Source of the DNA: DATJGR01 sp963787045 | Lineage (GTDB): Bacteria > Pseudomonadota > Gammaproteobacteria > Pseudomonadales > Azotimanducaceae | DNA: 64,000 bases | Assembly (NCBI GenBank): GCA_963787045.1 | Contig: CAWBBR010000023.1 | Span: forward strand, 124,001 to 188,000 | Direction: 5' to 3' | In this document: one piece after another, positions 8,155 through 18,423 of the stretch | Position numbering within the stretch: the stretch's first letter is position 1 | Layout of the letters: the number at the start of each line of letters is the position of its first letter | Translations under genes and position numbers: made by a program | The notes under the pieces: generated by a model | The model's input: only the letters and a program-made list of their open reading frames with translations | Database searches by the model: none | Told to the model about the DNA's origin: nothing

Positions 8155-9426
8155 TCACCCCAACAATCCCGTCAACGGCAGAATCGACACCGATGCGCCG
8201 CGCGCAAGGTTGCCGCTGATGCGCGGCACTTCGATGAGGCAGTTGGCGCCGCGAAAACTGCCGATCCTGTTCGAACTCTGATCGGAGGTCGACTGCACTG
8301 TGATCGCGCCACGCGCGATCGAATAGGCGCCGCGCTGATATTCGACGCGACCGGGTTCGTGCGCGATATCGCAGGTCAGCGTCGCTTCGACTCTCAGCGG
8401 CGGTTCATACGGTGCGCCGGAGAGCGTCGCGAGGATCGGTTTCACCAGCATCAGAAACGTCACGATGGTCGACACCGGATTGCCGGGAAGTCCGAAGAAG
8501 TGACAATCGCCGATGCGTCCATACGCGAGCGGTTTGCCTGGCTTGATTGCGATCTTCCAGAACTCGATGCGCCCGAGTCGCTCGACGATGTCGCGCACGT
8601 AGTCGGCGTCGCCGACCGACACACCGCCAGTCGTCATCACCACGTCGTGTTGTGTCGCAGCCGTTTGCAACGTCGCTTCGATGACCTTCGGATCGTCCGG
8701 CAGGATGCCGAGGTCTTCGATGTCAACCGGCGTACCGCGCAGCAACTGCCGCAGGACGAAACGGTTGGCGTCGTAGATCTGCCCGGGGCGCAGCGCATCA
8801 CCCGCACTGCGCAACTCGTCGCCGGTCGAAAACAGCGCGAGGCGGATACGCGGGCGCACGCGCACGGTCGTCAGGCCGCACGCCGTCAGCCAGGCGAGAT
8901 CGAACGGACCGAGTTGCAACCCGGCGTCCGCGAGAACCGCGCCGGCGGCGATGTCGTGTCCTGGCGGTCGCACGTTGGTCTGCATGGTCGGCCGCACCCG
9001 CAGGACGATGTTGGCGCCGTCGCGTTGAACGTGCTCCTGAATCACCACCGTGTCGCATCGCTCCGGTATCACCGCGCCGGTGAAGATGCGCACCGCGTTG
9101 TTCGACCGCAGCGCTTCGGCGAACGGCGCACCGGCTCTGCTTTCGCCCTGAACCGGCAACAGGTACGGCGGCTTGCCGCCGAAGATCGGATCGGCGCCGC
9201 AAATCGCGTAACCATCCATCGCAGATGCAAAGAACGGCGGCACATCCATCGGTGCGACGATCGTTTCGGCAACGACGCGACCGGCCGCATCGGGTAACGG
9301 AACGATCTCTGCGGGACCGTCGATCGGCGATACGATCGAACGCAACAGTGTCAGTGCTTCGTCGAGTCCGAGAAACTGGCGCGTGTTCAACTTAGAATTC
9401 CGTCTATGGAACAGCAATCCGGTCAT
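8155..9426 (-). CDS. moeA: Molybdopterin molybdenumtransferase MoeA
   Basis: MoeA inserts molybdate into adenylated molybdopterin to make molybdenum cofactor. Motifs in order: FFASAMDGYAI, FTGAVIPERCDTVV, FSTGDEL, YDANR, TTGGVSVGDADYV, KPGKPLAYG and GLPGNPVS, then the C-terminal beta domain. The open frame runs far upstream but similarity begins near MNTRQFLGLDEAL. Starts considered are ATG 9426 (423 residues, overlapping tsaB) and TTG 9390 (411 residues, the E. coli length); neither has a clear Shine-Dalgarno. It is transcribed divergently from tsaB with no room for long promoters, and no other cofactor genes are nearby. Confidence 0.9.
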   Translation of the reverse strand: MTGLLFHRRNSKLNTRQFLGLDEALTLLRSIVSPIDGPAEIVPLPDAAGRVVAETIVAPMDVPPFFASAMDGYAICGADPIFGGKPPYLLPVQGESRAGAPFAEALRSNNAVRIFTGAVIPERCDTVVIQEHVQRDGANIVLRVRPTMQTNVRPPGHDIAAGAVLADAGLQLGPFDLAWLTACGLTTVRVRPRIRLALFSTGDELRSAGDALRPGQIYDANRFVLRQLLRGTPVDIEDLGILPDDPKVIEATLQTAATQHDVVMTTGGVSVGDADYVRDIVERLGRIEFWKIAIKPGKPLAYGRIGDCHFFGLPGNPVSTIVTFLMLVKPILATLSGAPYEPPLRVEATLTCDIAHEPGRVEYQRGAYSIARGAITVQSTSDQSSNRIGSFRGANCLIEVPRISGNLARGASVSILPLTGLLG

Positions 9427-10137
9427 GGTCGCGAAGCCGATGAAACGGCGCAAGCGCCGACGCTGTTGGCGATCGAGACGTCGACCGTCGCCTGCTCGGT
9501 TGCGTTGTCGGTTCGCGGCGTGATGCACGAAGACCACCGGATCGCGCCGCGCCAGCACAACCGTCTCGTGCTGCCGATGATCGATGCGCTCTTGCGACTG
9601 CACGGTGTCGAGAAGCGCTCGCTGGATGCGATCGCGTTCGGACGCGGACCCGGTTCGTTCACCGGTGTGCGGATCGCCGCCAGCATCGCGCAAGGCATCA
9701 GTCTCGGAATATCCGTGCCGGTGGTGCCGGTTTCGTCTTTGGCGGCGTTGGCGCAGACCGCGCTTGCGGCGCGGCGCGATGTGCAGCGCGTGCTTGCAAC
9801 GATCCGCTCGCGTCCAGACGAAATCTACTACGCGATGTACGTGCGGGATGGCGACCGCGCGCTATTGCGCGGCGACGAATGCATTGCAACTGCGTCCGAG
9901 CGCGCGCTGCCGCGCGGTATCGATGCAACGTGCTGGGTGGTGGGCGACGGTGTAGCGCACTACGCGGACGCGCTTACCGAACGGGGCTGTGCGACGGATG
10001 CGGCGTTGTTGCCGTCGGCGCGCGGCGTCTTGCAACTCGCGTTGCACGCGTTCGCTAACGGTGATGCCGTCGATACGGCGGCGGCTCTGCCGGTCTATCT
10101 GCAGGGAACGCGACCATGGCGCAAACTCGCCGAATGA
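9406..10137 (+). CDS. tsaB: tRNA t6A37 threonylcarbamoyltransferase subunit TsaB
   Basis: TsaB (YeaZ) is the dimerisation partner of TsaD in synthesis of t6A at position 37 of ANN-decoding tRNAs. The 243-residue product contains the N-terminal LLAIETSTVACSVAL strand-loop and the family hallmark GRGPGSFTGVRIA. About 18 extra residues precede the usual start, so the real start might be further in, but no closer strong alternative is seen. Its 5' end overlaps the ATG option of divergent moeA by 21 bases. adk-tsaB proximity is known in related bacteria. Confidence 0.92.
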   Translation: MEQQSGHGREADETAQAPTLLAIETSTVACSVALSVRGVMHEDHRIAPRQHNRLVLPMIDALLRLHGVEKRSLDAIAFGRGPGSFTGVRIAASIAQGISLGISVPVVPVSSLAALAQTALAARRDVQRVLATIRSRPDEIYYAMYVRDGDRALLRGDECIATASERALPRGIDATCWVVGDGVAHYADALTERGCATDAALLPSARGVLQLALHAFANGDAVDTAAALPVYLQGTRPWRKLAE

Positions 10138-10187
10138 GCGGCGCCGCCTATACTTGCTGCCATGACCGGTCATCTCTGTGCCGTTAG

Positions 10188-10442
10188 ATGAGCAGCACGA
10201 CGAGCGTCGTTTCGGGAGCTTCGAGCGATCTCGCGTCGCGGTGGTTTCCTGCGTCCGCGCGTTCGTTCGATGTTCCGGACCCGCGCAGCAGGTCCGACGC
10301 GCGCCCGAGTCGGATAGGTGGAGCGCCGCTGTCCGGCACGCACGCGGTAACGGCGTATCAACGCACCGCGGCGCTGGATGCGCTTGCCGTCCTCACGTCG
10401 CGGATCGACGACAGTCGCCTGATCACGCGACGGCCCGTGTGA
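10188..10442 (+). CDS. Hypothetical 84-residue protein upstream of rsmJ
   Basis: I do not recognise this product. It begins with a serine/arginine-rich low-complexity half and ends with a possible helix (AYQRTAALDALAVLTSRIDD). No signal peptide, membrane segment or cysteine motif is visible. Support for coding is positional: the stop overlaps the rsmJ start as TGATG, the coupling used by most neighbours, and it fills the 304 bases between tsaB and rsmJ. It could equally be a chance open frame in GC-rich DNA. Confidence 0.35.
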   Translation: MSSTTSVVSGASSDLASRWFPASARSFDVPDPRSRSDARPSRIGGAPLSGTHAVTAYQRTAALDALAVLTSRIDDSRLITRRPV

Positions 10443-11090
10443 TGGATCCGGTTGCGCGCGATGCGTACCGACTCTTACGCGTCCGCGGTCGCCTCGAGTT
10501 GTGTGCGGGCGACGACGGCACCGGCGTGTGTCTTCGCATCGACGATCTGCAACGGCGCGTTCGCCAAGGACGCAAGCTCGCGCTGGCAAAGGCCTGTGGC
10601 GTCCGTCCCGGTCTACGCGTTCTCGACGGCATGGCCGGACTGGGCCTTGATGGAATGACGCTCGCGATGCTCGGTTGCGACGTTCTCATGGTCGAACGGA
10701 ACCGACTTCTCGCAGAACTGCTCGCCGACGCGGTGGATCACACCCGGCACCAGATCGACGTCGCCGGCGCTGTAATGCATCGCCTCGCAGACGTGCGCGA
10801 CGTGCTATCGGAGGGACATCGCTTCGACGTGATCTATCTCGATCCGATGTTCCCTGCGCGCGACAAACACGCGTTGCCGCGCAAGTCGGCGCAGGTGTTG
10901 AGCGATCTGCTCGGTGCAGCGGACGAAGCTCTGCCGGCGATCGTGGCCGATTCGATACCGCTTTCGCGACGCGTGGTGGTAAAGCGGCGCAGGCACGATG
11001 CGGCGGTCGGATCGACCGGACTGGGAGATTCTCGGACGCAGTGTGCGGTTCGACGTCTACAGAGGTACTGCGGCGGTCGATGCCGCCTGA
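10442..11090 (+). CDS. rsmJ: 16S rRNA (guanine-1516-N2)-methyltransferase RsmJ, frameshifted
   Basis: RsmJ methylates G1516 of 16S rRNA with SAM. The sequence shows the substrate-loop region QGRKLALAKACGV, the SAM motif VLDGMAGLGLDGMTLAMLGC, VERNRLLAELL and the catalytic IYLDPMFPARDK. After RVVVKR the frame must move +1 near 11008 to reach the conserved end (DWEILGRSVRFDVYRGTAAVD) and the TGA at 11088. Reading GTCGATCG for GTCGGATCG does this. The length is about 215 residues, somewhat shorter than E. coli (250), the difference being at the N-terminus. Its 3' end overlaps the convergent plsB by 34 bases. Confidence 0.85.
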
Positions 11091-13498
11091 GTCGGCGGTT
11101 CGCGCTGGGGCTGAGCGCGCAGCACCGCCAATCGAAACTCCGCCGGTAGCACGACGCTCGATGCGCGTGTCACTTCGCCGATGACGTCGGCGTAAGCGAG
11201 CTTGCCGTTCGCGTCCATGCTCACCGCGCCGCGAGCGATGAGCGTTTCGACGAAGTTGTGGAACAGCCGTGCGTCGAAGAACTCGGGCGCGTTCAACCCA
11301 TACAGGCGCGAAACGCGGCGCGCCAACGCGATGCAGTCGGATTCCAGCGTGCGGCGATCGATGCGGTTCTGTCCTGCCTGCTGCAACAACCCGACCGCAA
11401 TGAAGAAGCGTTCGAGCATCTGCATCACGATCTGCGCGAGCAGCATCAGGCGATAGCTCTCGTTGGATTCGACCGGCGGCGGTCCGACTTCGTCGGCGGA
11501 GCGGTGGATCAGACCCTGTGCTTCGAGATGGTCGAGCCAATGGCTCACCTCGACACCGAGATCCAGCGAGTCGAGATACAACTCGCTCTGCAGATACGGG
11601 TACACCGCGGTCACCATCTGCGTCAGCTGGCTGAGCCGGATACGCCGGCGCCGGTTGACGAGCAGGCACGCGATCAACGACGGCAGCGCGAACGCATGAG
11701 CAGCGTTGTTGCGGTACCAGGTCATCAGCACCGCGCGCGCCGCATCGTGGCCGAGCACGTCGCCGAACGGATGCGACTCGCGCACGATCATGTCGAGCTT
11801 TTCCGCGTACTTGACCATTTCGCGACCCGACATCTCGGTGACAGAGATATCCGAGAACGGTGTGTTCGCCCGCAGCAGACCGGCGAGGCAGTCGAGTTGT
11901 TCGACCAGCAGCGCCTCATCGATCGTCTGCTTCGGCGTGCTCAACGTGACGAGCGCGATGAGGTTGATCGGGTTGACGTTCGCGCACGCGTTGATCCGGT
12001 TGAGCAGTTCGACGCCCAGCTCACGCGCCATCTGCGATCCGGTGGCGTCGGTGTTGGCGAGGAAGTCGGCGAGCGGAAGTGCATTGCCGAACGTGACGTG
12101 TACGCGACCGAACACCTGGCGGATCAGGCGCAGGCTGCGCAACACGTCGAGGATCGATTCGCGCTCCTTGGCGCCGCCGCGCAATTCGTCGAGGTAGCTC
12201 GAGGCTTCGATGAGCTTCTCGTAGCCGATGTTCACCGGCACGAACACGATCGGATGCGGCACGCCGCGCACGTGCGTGGTGATCGTCATGTTCAGCAGAC
12301 CGGTGCGCGGCGGCAGCAAACGCCCGGTGCGCGAACGACCGCCTTCGATGAAATACTCGGACGGCGAGCCGCGCCGGAACAGCTGGTACACGTATTCGGA
12401 GAACACGGCCGAGTAGAGCCGGTCGTCGCCGAAACTGCGCCGCATGAAAAACGCGCCGCCGCGACGCAACAACGGACCGACCAATGGCATGTCGAGGTTA
12501 TCGCCCGCCGCGACGTGAGGAATCATCAGACCCTGGCTATAGAGCAGATACGACAACACGAGATAGTCGACGTGGCTGCGATGACATGGCACGTACACGA
12601 GCGTCGATGTCTCGGCCAACAGCTTTATGCGTTCGACGCCGTGCGCGTCGATGCCGTCGTAGATCCGGTTCCAGAACCACGTCAGCACGCGTTGCAATAA
12701 CCTGATCGTGATGTACGACATGTCGGAGACCATCGCGCGCGCATACCGGCGCGCGCGATTCGTCACGCGCGCTTCCGACGTCTTACCTTTCGCCGCTTCT
12801 GCGGCGATCGCCGCGCGAACGTTGCGGCTGCCGACGAGCTGATTGATCAGCGTGCGACGGTGTGACAGATCCGGGCCTAGCAGGGCGGTGCGTTGCTTCT
12901 TGAACTGGACGCGTACGAGGCGCGCGATCCGGCGCACCAACCGGCCGTCGCTGATCTGCGGTTCCGCAACTTCGCGCAGCGCGATCGGTGCACCGAACTG
13001 AACGGTGATGTCGCGCCGGTTGAACAGAATCGTCACCAACCGGCGGAAACGTGATGTCACCGTCCAGTCTTCGGACAGCAGCACGCGGATGACGGATCGT
13101 TCCTTGTTCGGCGCGCGACTCCAGAACACCGACACGGGCACGAGGCTGATGTCGGCCTTGCGCGTGTCGCGGAAGTAACGCTGCAGACGCAACATCCGTT
13201 TCGAGTACGTGCGCATCAGGTTGCGACGTAACAGAAAGCCGCTCGGTCGATTCAGAAAAAAGAAGCGGTGGCGTTCCGGGATGCCCTGGTCGGTCAGCGC
13301 CGCGCGCGGTCGCGGCAGGTTGTTCGCGTCGGCGACGATGTCGAGCATCACGAGATCGGTGAGCGAGCGATTGCTCAGCACATAGACGACGCGCAGATGC
13401 GGCGGCAACATCTCGGTGCCGAGCGCGCTGGGTTGCGTCATCCACAACAGCATTCGCCGGACGATGGCGAAGGACAGGTTCTTCAGGCGGTCGAGCAT
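11057..13498 (-). CDS. plsB: Glycerol-3-phosphate 1-O-acyltransferase
   Basis: PlsB acylates glycerol-3-phosphate at sn-1, the first step of phospholipid synthesis, at the inner membrane. The 813-residue length matches the family (E. coli 807). Acyltransferase blocks are in order: CHRSHVDYLVLSYLLY (HX4D), GGAFFMRRSF, FIEGGRSRTGRLLPP and VFVPVNIGYEKLIE. The ATG at 13498 lies 24 bases after the gspD stop, so it may be the last gene of the long minus-strand run. The final dozen codons overlap rsmJ on the other strand. The frame is intact. Confidence 0.96.
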   Translation of the reverse strand: MLDRLKNLSFAIVRRMLLWMTQPSALGTEMLPPHLRVVYVLSNRSLTDLVMLDIVADANNLPRPRAALTDQGIPERHRFFFLNRPSGFLLRRNLMRTYSKRMLRLQRYFRDTRKADISLVPVSVFWSRAPNKERSVIRVLLSEDWTVTSRFRRLVTILFNRRDITVQFGAPIALREVAEPQISDGRLVRRIARLVRVQFKKQRTALLGPDLSHRRTLINQLVGSRNVRAAIAAEAAKGKTSEARVTNRARRYARAMVSDMSYITIRLLQRVLTWFWNRIYDGIDAHGVERIKLLAETSTLVYVPCHRSHVDYLVLSYLLYSQGLMIPHVAAGDNLDMPLVGPLLRRGGAFFMRRSFGDDRLYSAVFSEYVYQLFRRGSPSEYFIEGGRSRTGRLLPPRTGLLNMTITTHVRGVPHPIVFVPVNIGYEKLIEASSYLDELRGGAKERESILDVLRSLRLIRQVFGRVHVTFGNALPLADFLANTDATGSQMARELGVELLNRINACANVNPINLIALVTLSTPKQTIDEALLVEQLDCLAGLLRANTPFSDISVTEMSGREMVKYAEKLDMIVRESHPFGDVLGHDAARAVLMTWYRNNAAHAFALPSLIACLLVNRRRRIRLSQLTQMVTAVYPYLQSELYLDSLDLGVEVSHWLDHLEAQGLIHRSADEVGPPPVESNESYRLMLLAQIVMQMLERFFIAVGLLQQAGQNRIDRRTLESDCIALARRVSRLYGLNAPEFFDARLFHNFVETLIARGAVSMDANGKLAYADVIGEVTRASSVVLPAEFRLAVLRAQPQREPPTQAASTAAVPL

Positions 13499-13522
13499 GC
13501 GCCGGCCGGACGGGTGGGGCGG

Positions 13523-15540
13523 TTACTGTTTGCGGCCGTCGTAGATGGTGTCAAGTGGAGGCAGCGGCTCCGAGTGGGTCTTCTGGTCTTCGGAATTGAT
13601 GCTGATTTCCCAGACCTTCTCGTACTTGCGGTTGGTCACGTCGGTGACTTCCTCCGCGCTGTGCAGAACGGTGGGCCGCAGAAACACCAGCAGGCTCTTC
13701 TTCGTGTGCTGTGTCTGAACGTTCTGGAACAGCTTGCCGAGCAATGGAATGTCGCCGAGCAACGGCACTTTCTTCTTGGTGTCCTGAATGTCGTCCTCGA
13801 TCAATCCCCCGAGCACGATCGTTTCCTTGTCTTCCGCGAGAACCGTGGTCTTGATTTCGCGCTTGTTGGTGACGACGTCGGAAAGCGTGTCGGTCGACAC
13901 CGCGGCCAATGACGACAGCACCAGGTTCGAGACTTCCTGTTTCACGTCGAGGCGCACTGCGGTGCCGTCGTGAATGTGCGGTGTCACCGTCAGCGTGACG
14001 CCGACGTCCTTCCGCTGAATCGTGGTGAACGGGTTGTCCGCACCGTTGGCATTCGTCGTGAACGTACCGGTACGGAACGGCACTTCCTGACCGACGAGGA
14101 TCTTCGCTTCGGCGTTGTCGAGCGTCAGGATGCTCGGCGTCGACAGCAGGTTGGCGTTCGTGCTCGTCGCGATCGCCTGCAGCACCGCCGCGAACGAGAA
14201 GCCGTTGGTGCTCAACTTTGCGACTGCGATTCCGGGCGAGGTCAACGCGCTCGCCGCCGCGATCGGCACGACCGGGATCGGATTGCCGGCCGAATCGGAC
14301 GGTTCCGGACAAGCGCCTTGATCAGCGCGGCGATCGACGGACTCAGCGCGGTGCTGATCAACGGTACGGCGTCGCCGCTGGTGTCGACGCCGGCGAAGTC
14401 GACGCCCCAGTTCAACGAATTGTCGAGCGAGATTTCGACGATCGCGGCTTCGATCAGCACCTGCGTGCGGCGAACGTCGAGGTTGTGCACGATCTCCATG
14501 ATCTCGCTCATCTCGGTCGGATCGGCCCGCACGATGACGGCGTTGGTGGTTTCGTCGGCCTGGATGTTCAACTTCGTCGGCGAACCGCCCCCGACGATCG
14601 ATCCGCCCGCGCCGCCGGCCGCGCCACCGCCGCCCGCGCCGCTACTGCTGCCGGCATTCGCGCCGCCGGCGACCAGCGCGCGAAGAATCTCGGCAACGTT
14701 CTTGGCATCGGCGTGCGACAGGTAGATCACCTGCGTGGCGCCGGTTTCGCTAGCGGGCTGGTCGAGCTCGGTGATCAGCTTCTGGATTTCCGCGAGCGGG
14801 CGGGTTTTGCCGCGCAACACGAGGCTGTTGTTCCGTTCGTTCGCGATGATCTGAATGCTCTGCGGACCTTTTGCCGAAGAGCCGAGCTGCTCCGGTGCCA
14901 GCTTCTGCAGGAGTTCGACGACGTTGCCGACCCATGCATCTTTCAGCGGCACCACGACGACGCGTTCGTCGCCCGGCACGTCGATCCGTTCGATGAGCTT
15001 CATCAGCCGCACGACGTTTTCCGCGTGGTCGCTGATGATGACGACGTTCGGGTTCGTGATCGCGGCGATGTTGCCGTATTGCGGGATCATCGGCCGTAGC
15101 GTCTTGACCAGTTCGTTCGAGTCGACGTACTGCGCCGCGATGACCCGCGTGACCAGTTCCTCGCCGGCGATCTCCTTGGCTTCGTCCATCGGACTGCCGC
15201 TCTGTTTGGCGAGCGTCTGTTGTTGCACCCGAACGACGCCGCTCGTCTCGATCGCCGCGAAACCGTGCACTCGAAGCACCGAAAGGAACAGCTCGTAGAC
15301 GTCGTGCTCGTTCAGGCTCGCGTTCGAAATGACGGTAACTTTGCCTTTCACCCGCGGGTCGACGACGAAGGTCTTGCCGGTGATGGCGGCGATCTGCGAG
15401 ACGAATTCGTTGATGTCGGCGTTCTTGAGATTGATCTTCCAGGTCTGTTCCTGTGCGACCGCGGTACCGGCAATGAGCAACATGACGGACACCAGCAGGG
15501 CGCGCAGGAGTCCGCATGAAAGTGCTCGAGCTGGCTGCAT
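13523..15540 (-). CDS. gspD: Type II secretion outer-membrane secretin GspD, frameshifted
   Basis: GspD forms the outer-membrane channel of the type II secretion system. It begins with a signal peptide (ALLVSVMLLIAGTAVA) and the N0 domain (WKINLKNADINEFVSQIAAI), followed by N1-N3 repeats (TRVIAAQYVDSNELVKTLRP; VPLKDAWVGNVVELLQKL; QVIYLSHADAKNVAEIL). A glycine/serine-rich linker within N3 follows. After a net -1 shift near 14300 (restoring one T gives NRSDSAGNPIPVVP) comes the secretin C-domain: LLSTPSILTLDNAEAKILVG, VGVTLTVTPHI and VPLLGDIPLLGKLF. The restored length is about 672 residues. It is preceded by gspC and gspN. Confidence 0.93.
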
Positions 15541-15548
15541 CGTGGGTT

Positions 15549-16530
15549 CTACTTCAGTGAGGTGGTAACGAAGAATCGGCGGGTACCGCGCTGCACTTCG
15601 AGTCGCGCCGATCCCTGGGCCACTATGTTATCGATCTCGGCCTGGTCAGACTGGATGTCGCCGACCGGGCGTCCGTTCACCGACAGTACCACGTCGCCCG
15701 CCTGCAGGCCGGTTTGCGCCAGGTATGGCGAGCCGGCCAGATTGTCCACGCGGTAACCCTGCGCGCCGGAGGTCGACACCGGCGCGACGCCGAGCGAATT
15801 CAGAGTGCCGGTCGGATCCTGCTGCAGACGATCCCGATAGCTCTGCACGACCGTGCTCAAGTTGTTGGTATTCGCCGATGCATCGGTAGCTGGCGGCGGT
15901 TCGGCTGGTGCTTCGTTGTGTTTCGTAGTTCGTGTCGGGCGGCGGTTCACCACCGCTGCTCTCGCCTTCGTCCGCACCCGCATCGGGAAGCAATACCGGC
16001 GCGTCGTGAGAATTGGCTGTGAACATCGAAGGCTCGTCGCTGAAGCGAAGCGTTTCGAGAGCGCTGCCGCGACGTAGCACGATCCGATCCGCGTGCACCT
16101 CGCTCAACGTCGCGTTGCCGGGCATCTTGCCGCCGACGAGGAACAGCTCGCCGGGTTTACCCTGTTCCGCGACGATCGCCGCGGACTCTTCCGGAACCTC
16201 GGCCTGAAACACCCCTTCGAGCGTCAGGCGAAGACGGGTTTCCGGCGCGTCGTACACCACCGGTGCGTTGTCGGCGTTGGCCTTGCCGAACAGATTGCGC
16301 GCAATGATGTCGGCGACGCTCAAGGTCGGTTTCCCGGTGGTGTGTCCCGCCGCTGCCTTGGCATCGGTCAACGTCGCCGGTGCCGGACCGGAAACGAGAT
16401 ACCAACCCGCCGTCGCAAGGGTGTACGCGATGCCGATGATGATGAGGATCTTGACGGGTTCGACGAGTCGGTCGGCCAGTTGTTCTGCGGCGCGTCCGGC
16501 GTCGACGAGTCGGGTGGCGGAACTAAGCAC
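15549..16530 (-). CDS. gspC: Type II secretion inner-membrane protein GspC, frameshifted
   Basis: GspC links the inner-membrane platform to the secretin. It has one membrane helix near residues 25-47 (VKILIIIGIAYTLATAGWYL), the periplasmic homology region (LSVADIIARNLFG, LTLEGVFQAEVPEESAAIVA) that binds GspD, a proline-rich linker and a C-terminal PDZ domain (GLQAGDVVLSVNGRPVGDI). A +1 shift falls in the linker, about 15920-15960; shortening one AAA to AA (NYEHNEAPAEPPP) repairs it. The start is GTG at 16530, 29 bases after gspN. The repaired length is about 326 residues. Confidence 0.88.
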
Positions 16531-16559
16531 GGCTGGGGAACTCGTGGGTGGCCCGGATT

Positions 16560-17294
16560 CTAGAATAGTTTCTCACCCACCTCCAGAACGACGGCGTGAT
16601 CGGGCTCACCGCCTGGCCATGGTTCACCCAGCATTTTCGTGAACTGCTTCGTGATTCCAACAGTTGCCATACCATCCTGAGCGACCTTGGCCAGCATGAG
16701 CGGCATCTTATCGTCCACTTGATACACAGATATTTCGGGTTGGGACGATGACGAGTCGATGAATCCGACCAGCGGCGGCAGCGTGACGCGGTGGTCGCGG
16801 CCCGACAAACGATACGAGACGTCGCCGCCGGACCATTTCAATTCACCACGCACGTTCGGCAACCGCGCGCCGTACGCCGCGGTCAGATCGAGGTGTTCGA
16901 CGGCGATCGAGCCGGGGATGCGGATGTCGTAACGCGACAGCAGCTCGTTCAGGAGCGCCGAGTCGAGCGTACCGTCGAGCGCGGCGTGACCGGTCCTGAA
17001 TGATGCGGTGGTGCGCCCGCCGAGATCGATGTGTTCGCCGGTGACTTTCACGTCGAAGCCGAGGTCCCCGTTCAACAGCGCGCTCGGCGCAAACGACCAG
17101 GTGACGCGCCCGAGCTGTGCGCCGGCGATCCCGAGGTCGCCATACCCGCGCCACAACGTGCCGGTCGGGCTGGCCAGCGTGATCTGTGGGGCGTCGCGCA
17201 ATGCGAGGCGGACCAGCGACGCCGGCGCGAAGATGCACAGACACACTATAAAGGTGGCAATGCCGATCAGAACCAGCCGTCGCGTGCGCTGCAT
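16560..17294 (-). CDS. gspN: Type II secretion protein GspN
   Basis: GspN is an accessory inner-membrane protein of type II secretion with a short cytoplasmic end, one membrane helix (RLVLIGIATFIVCLCIF) and a periplasmic domain (PTGTLWRGYGDLGIAGAQLG). The 244-residue length is normal. The ATG at 17294 overlaps the repaired dapE stop as TGATG. As sequenced, the frame is continuous with dapE, giving an apparent 620-residue fusion; a one-base insertion in dapE at 17316-17317 explains this. It precedes gspC and gspD. Confidence 0.82.
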   Translation of the reverse strand: MQRTRRLVLIGIATFIVCLCIFAPASLVRLALRDAPQITLASPTGTLWRGYGDLGIAGAQLGRVTWSFAPSALLNGDLGFDVKVTGEHIDLGGRTTASFRTGHAALDGTLDSALLNELLSRYDIRIPGSIAVEHLDLTAAYGARLPNVRGELKWSGGDVSYRLSGRDHRVTLPPLVGFIDSSSSQPEISVYQVDDKMPLMLAKVAQDGMATVGITKQFTKMLGEPWPGGEPDHAVVLEVGEKLF

Positions 17295-18422
17295 CAGTTC
17301 GTCAGCAGCCGGCGCAAGGACGCCGGCGTAGATGTCGACCAGCGCCGCTACGTCGGCCACCGCCACGCACTCGTCGATCGAGTGAATGGTCTCGTTGACC
17401 ACGCCGACTTCGATCACTTCCGTACCGGTCGGCGCTATGAATCGCCCGTCGGACGTTCCGCCGCCGGTCGAGAGTTCCGGGTCTGCGCCGGTCACCGCAC
17501 GAATGCTCGCGCACATCGCGTCGACCAGGTGGCCGCGTTTGGTCAGAAACGGCGAACCCGAGAGTGTCCAGGCCACGTCCGCGTCCAGCCCATGGCGCGC
17601 GAACACTTCGGTCACGATGGCTTGCAACCGCTGCGGCGTCTGCTCGGTGTTGAAGCGGAAGTTGAACAGCAGCTCGAGGCTGCCCGGTACGACGTTCGTC
17701 GCGCCGGTGCCGCCGTGCACGTTGGAGATCTGGAAGGTCGTCGCAGGGAAGTACTCGTTGCCGTCGTCCCAGCGCCGCGCTGCCAGTTCGGCCATCGCCG
17801 GTGCCGCGAGGTGAATCGGATTGCGCACCTTCTCGGGATAGGCGACGTGTCCCTGAATACCGCGGATGGTCGCGCGACCGTTCAGCGAGCCACGCCGCCC
17901 GACCCGCACCATGTCGCCGACGCGGCGATTCGCCGATGGCTCGCCGACGATGCAGTAGTCGATGTGTGTGCCGTTGCGCTTCAGGTAGTCGACGACTTTG
18001 ACGGTGCCGTCGACGGCGTCGCCTTCCTCGTCGCTGGTGATCAACAAACCGAGCGAGCCTTTCAGATCGGGCGTTTCCGCGAGCAGTCGATCGATCGCAA
18101 CCACGATCGCCGCCAGTCCGGTCTTCATGTCGGCCGCGCCGCGCCCGAACAACTTGCCATCGCGGATCACCGGCTCGAACGGTGGCGATGACCATTGTTC
18201 GAGCGGGCCCGTCGGCACGACGTCGGTGTGACCCGCGAATGCGACTAGCGGTGCGGAGTTGCCGCGACGCGCCCAGAAATTCGCGACTCCGCCGAACGGT
18301 AACCGCGTGACGGCGAAGCCGAGCCGTTCGAGGTGCGAGATGAGCAGGTCCTGACAGCCTTCGTCGTTCGGTGTGATCGACGCGCGTCGAATCAGCTGTT
18401 GGCTGAGCGCCAGAACGTCCAT
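17294..18422 (-). CDS. dapE: Succinyl-diaminopimelate desuccinylase, C-terminal frameshift
   Basis: DapE hydrolyses N-succinyl-LL-diaminopimelate to LL-DAP in lysine and peptidoglycan synthesis. Zinc-ligand motifs are present: FAGHTDVVPTG, GRGAADMKTGLA, TSDEEGDAVDGT, GEPS. Dimerisation-domain and C-terminal blocks follow (STGGGTSDGRFI, HSIDECVAVADV). As sequenced the frame runs through into gspN. Reading CTG for CTTG on the sense strand (plus 17316-17317) gives GVLRRLLTN and a TGA overlapping the gspN ATG, with 375 residues, exactly the E. coli length. I infer two genes, not a fusion. It lies one base after dapD. Confidence 0.92.
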
Positions 18423-18423
18423 G

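Noticed and set aside
16560..18422. A 620-residue DapE-GspN fusion enzyme
   Set aside because: A single-base change restores both family lengths and a TGATG overlap; the two domains have unrelated compartments (cytosol and periplasm).
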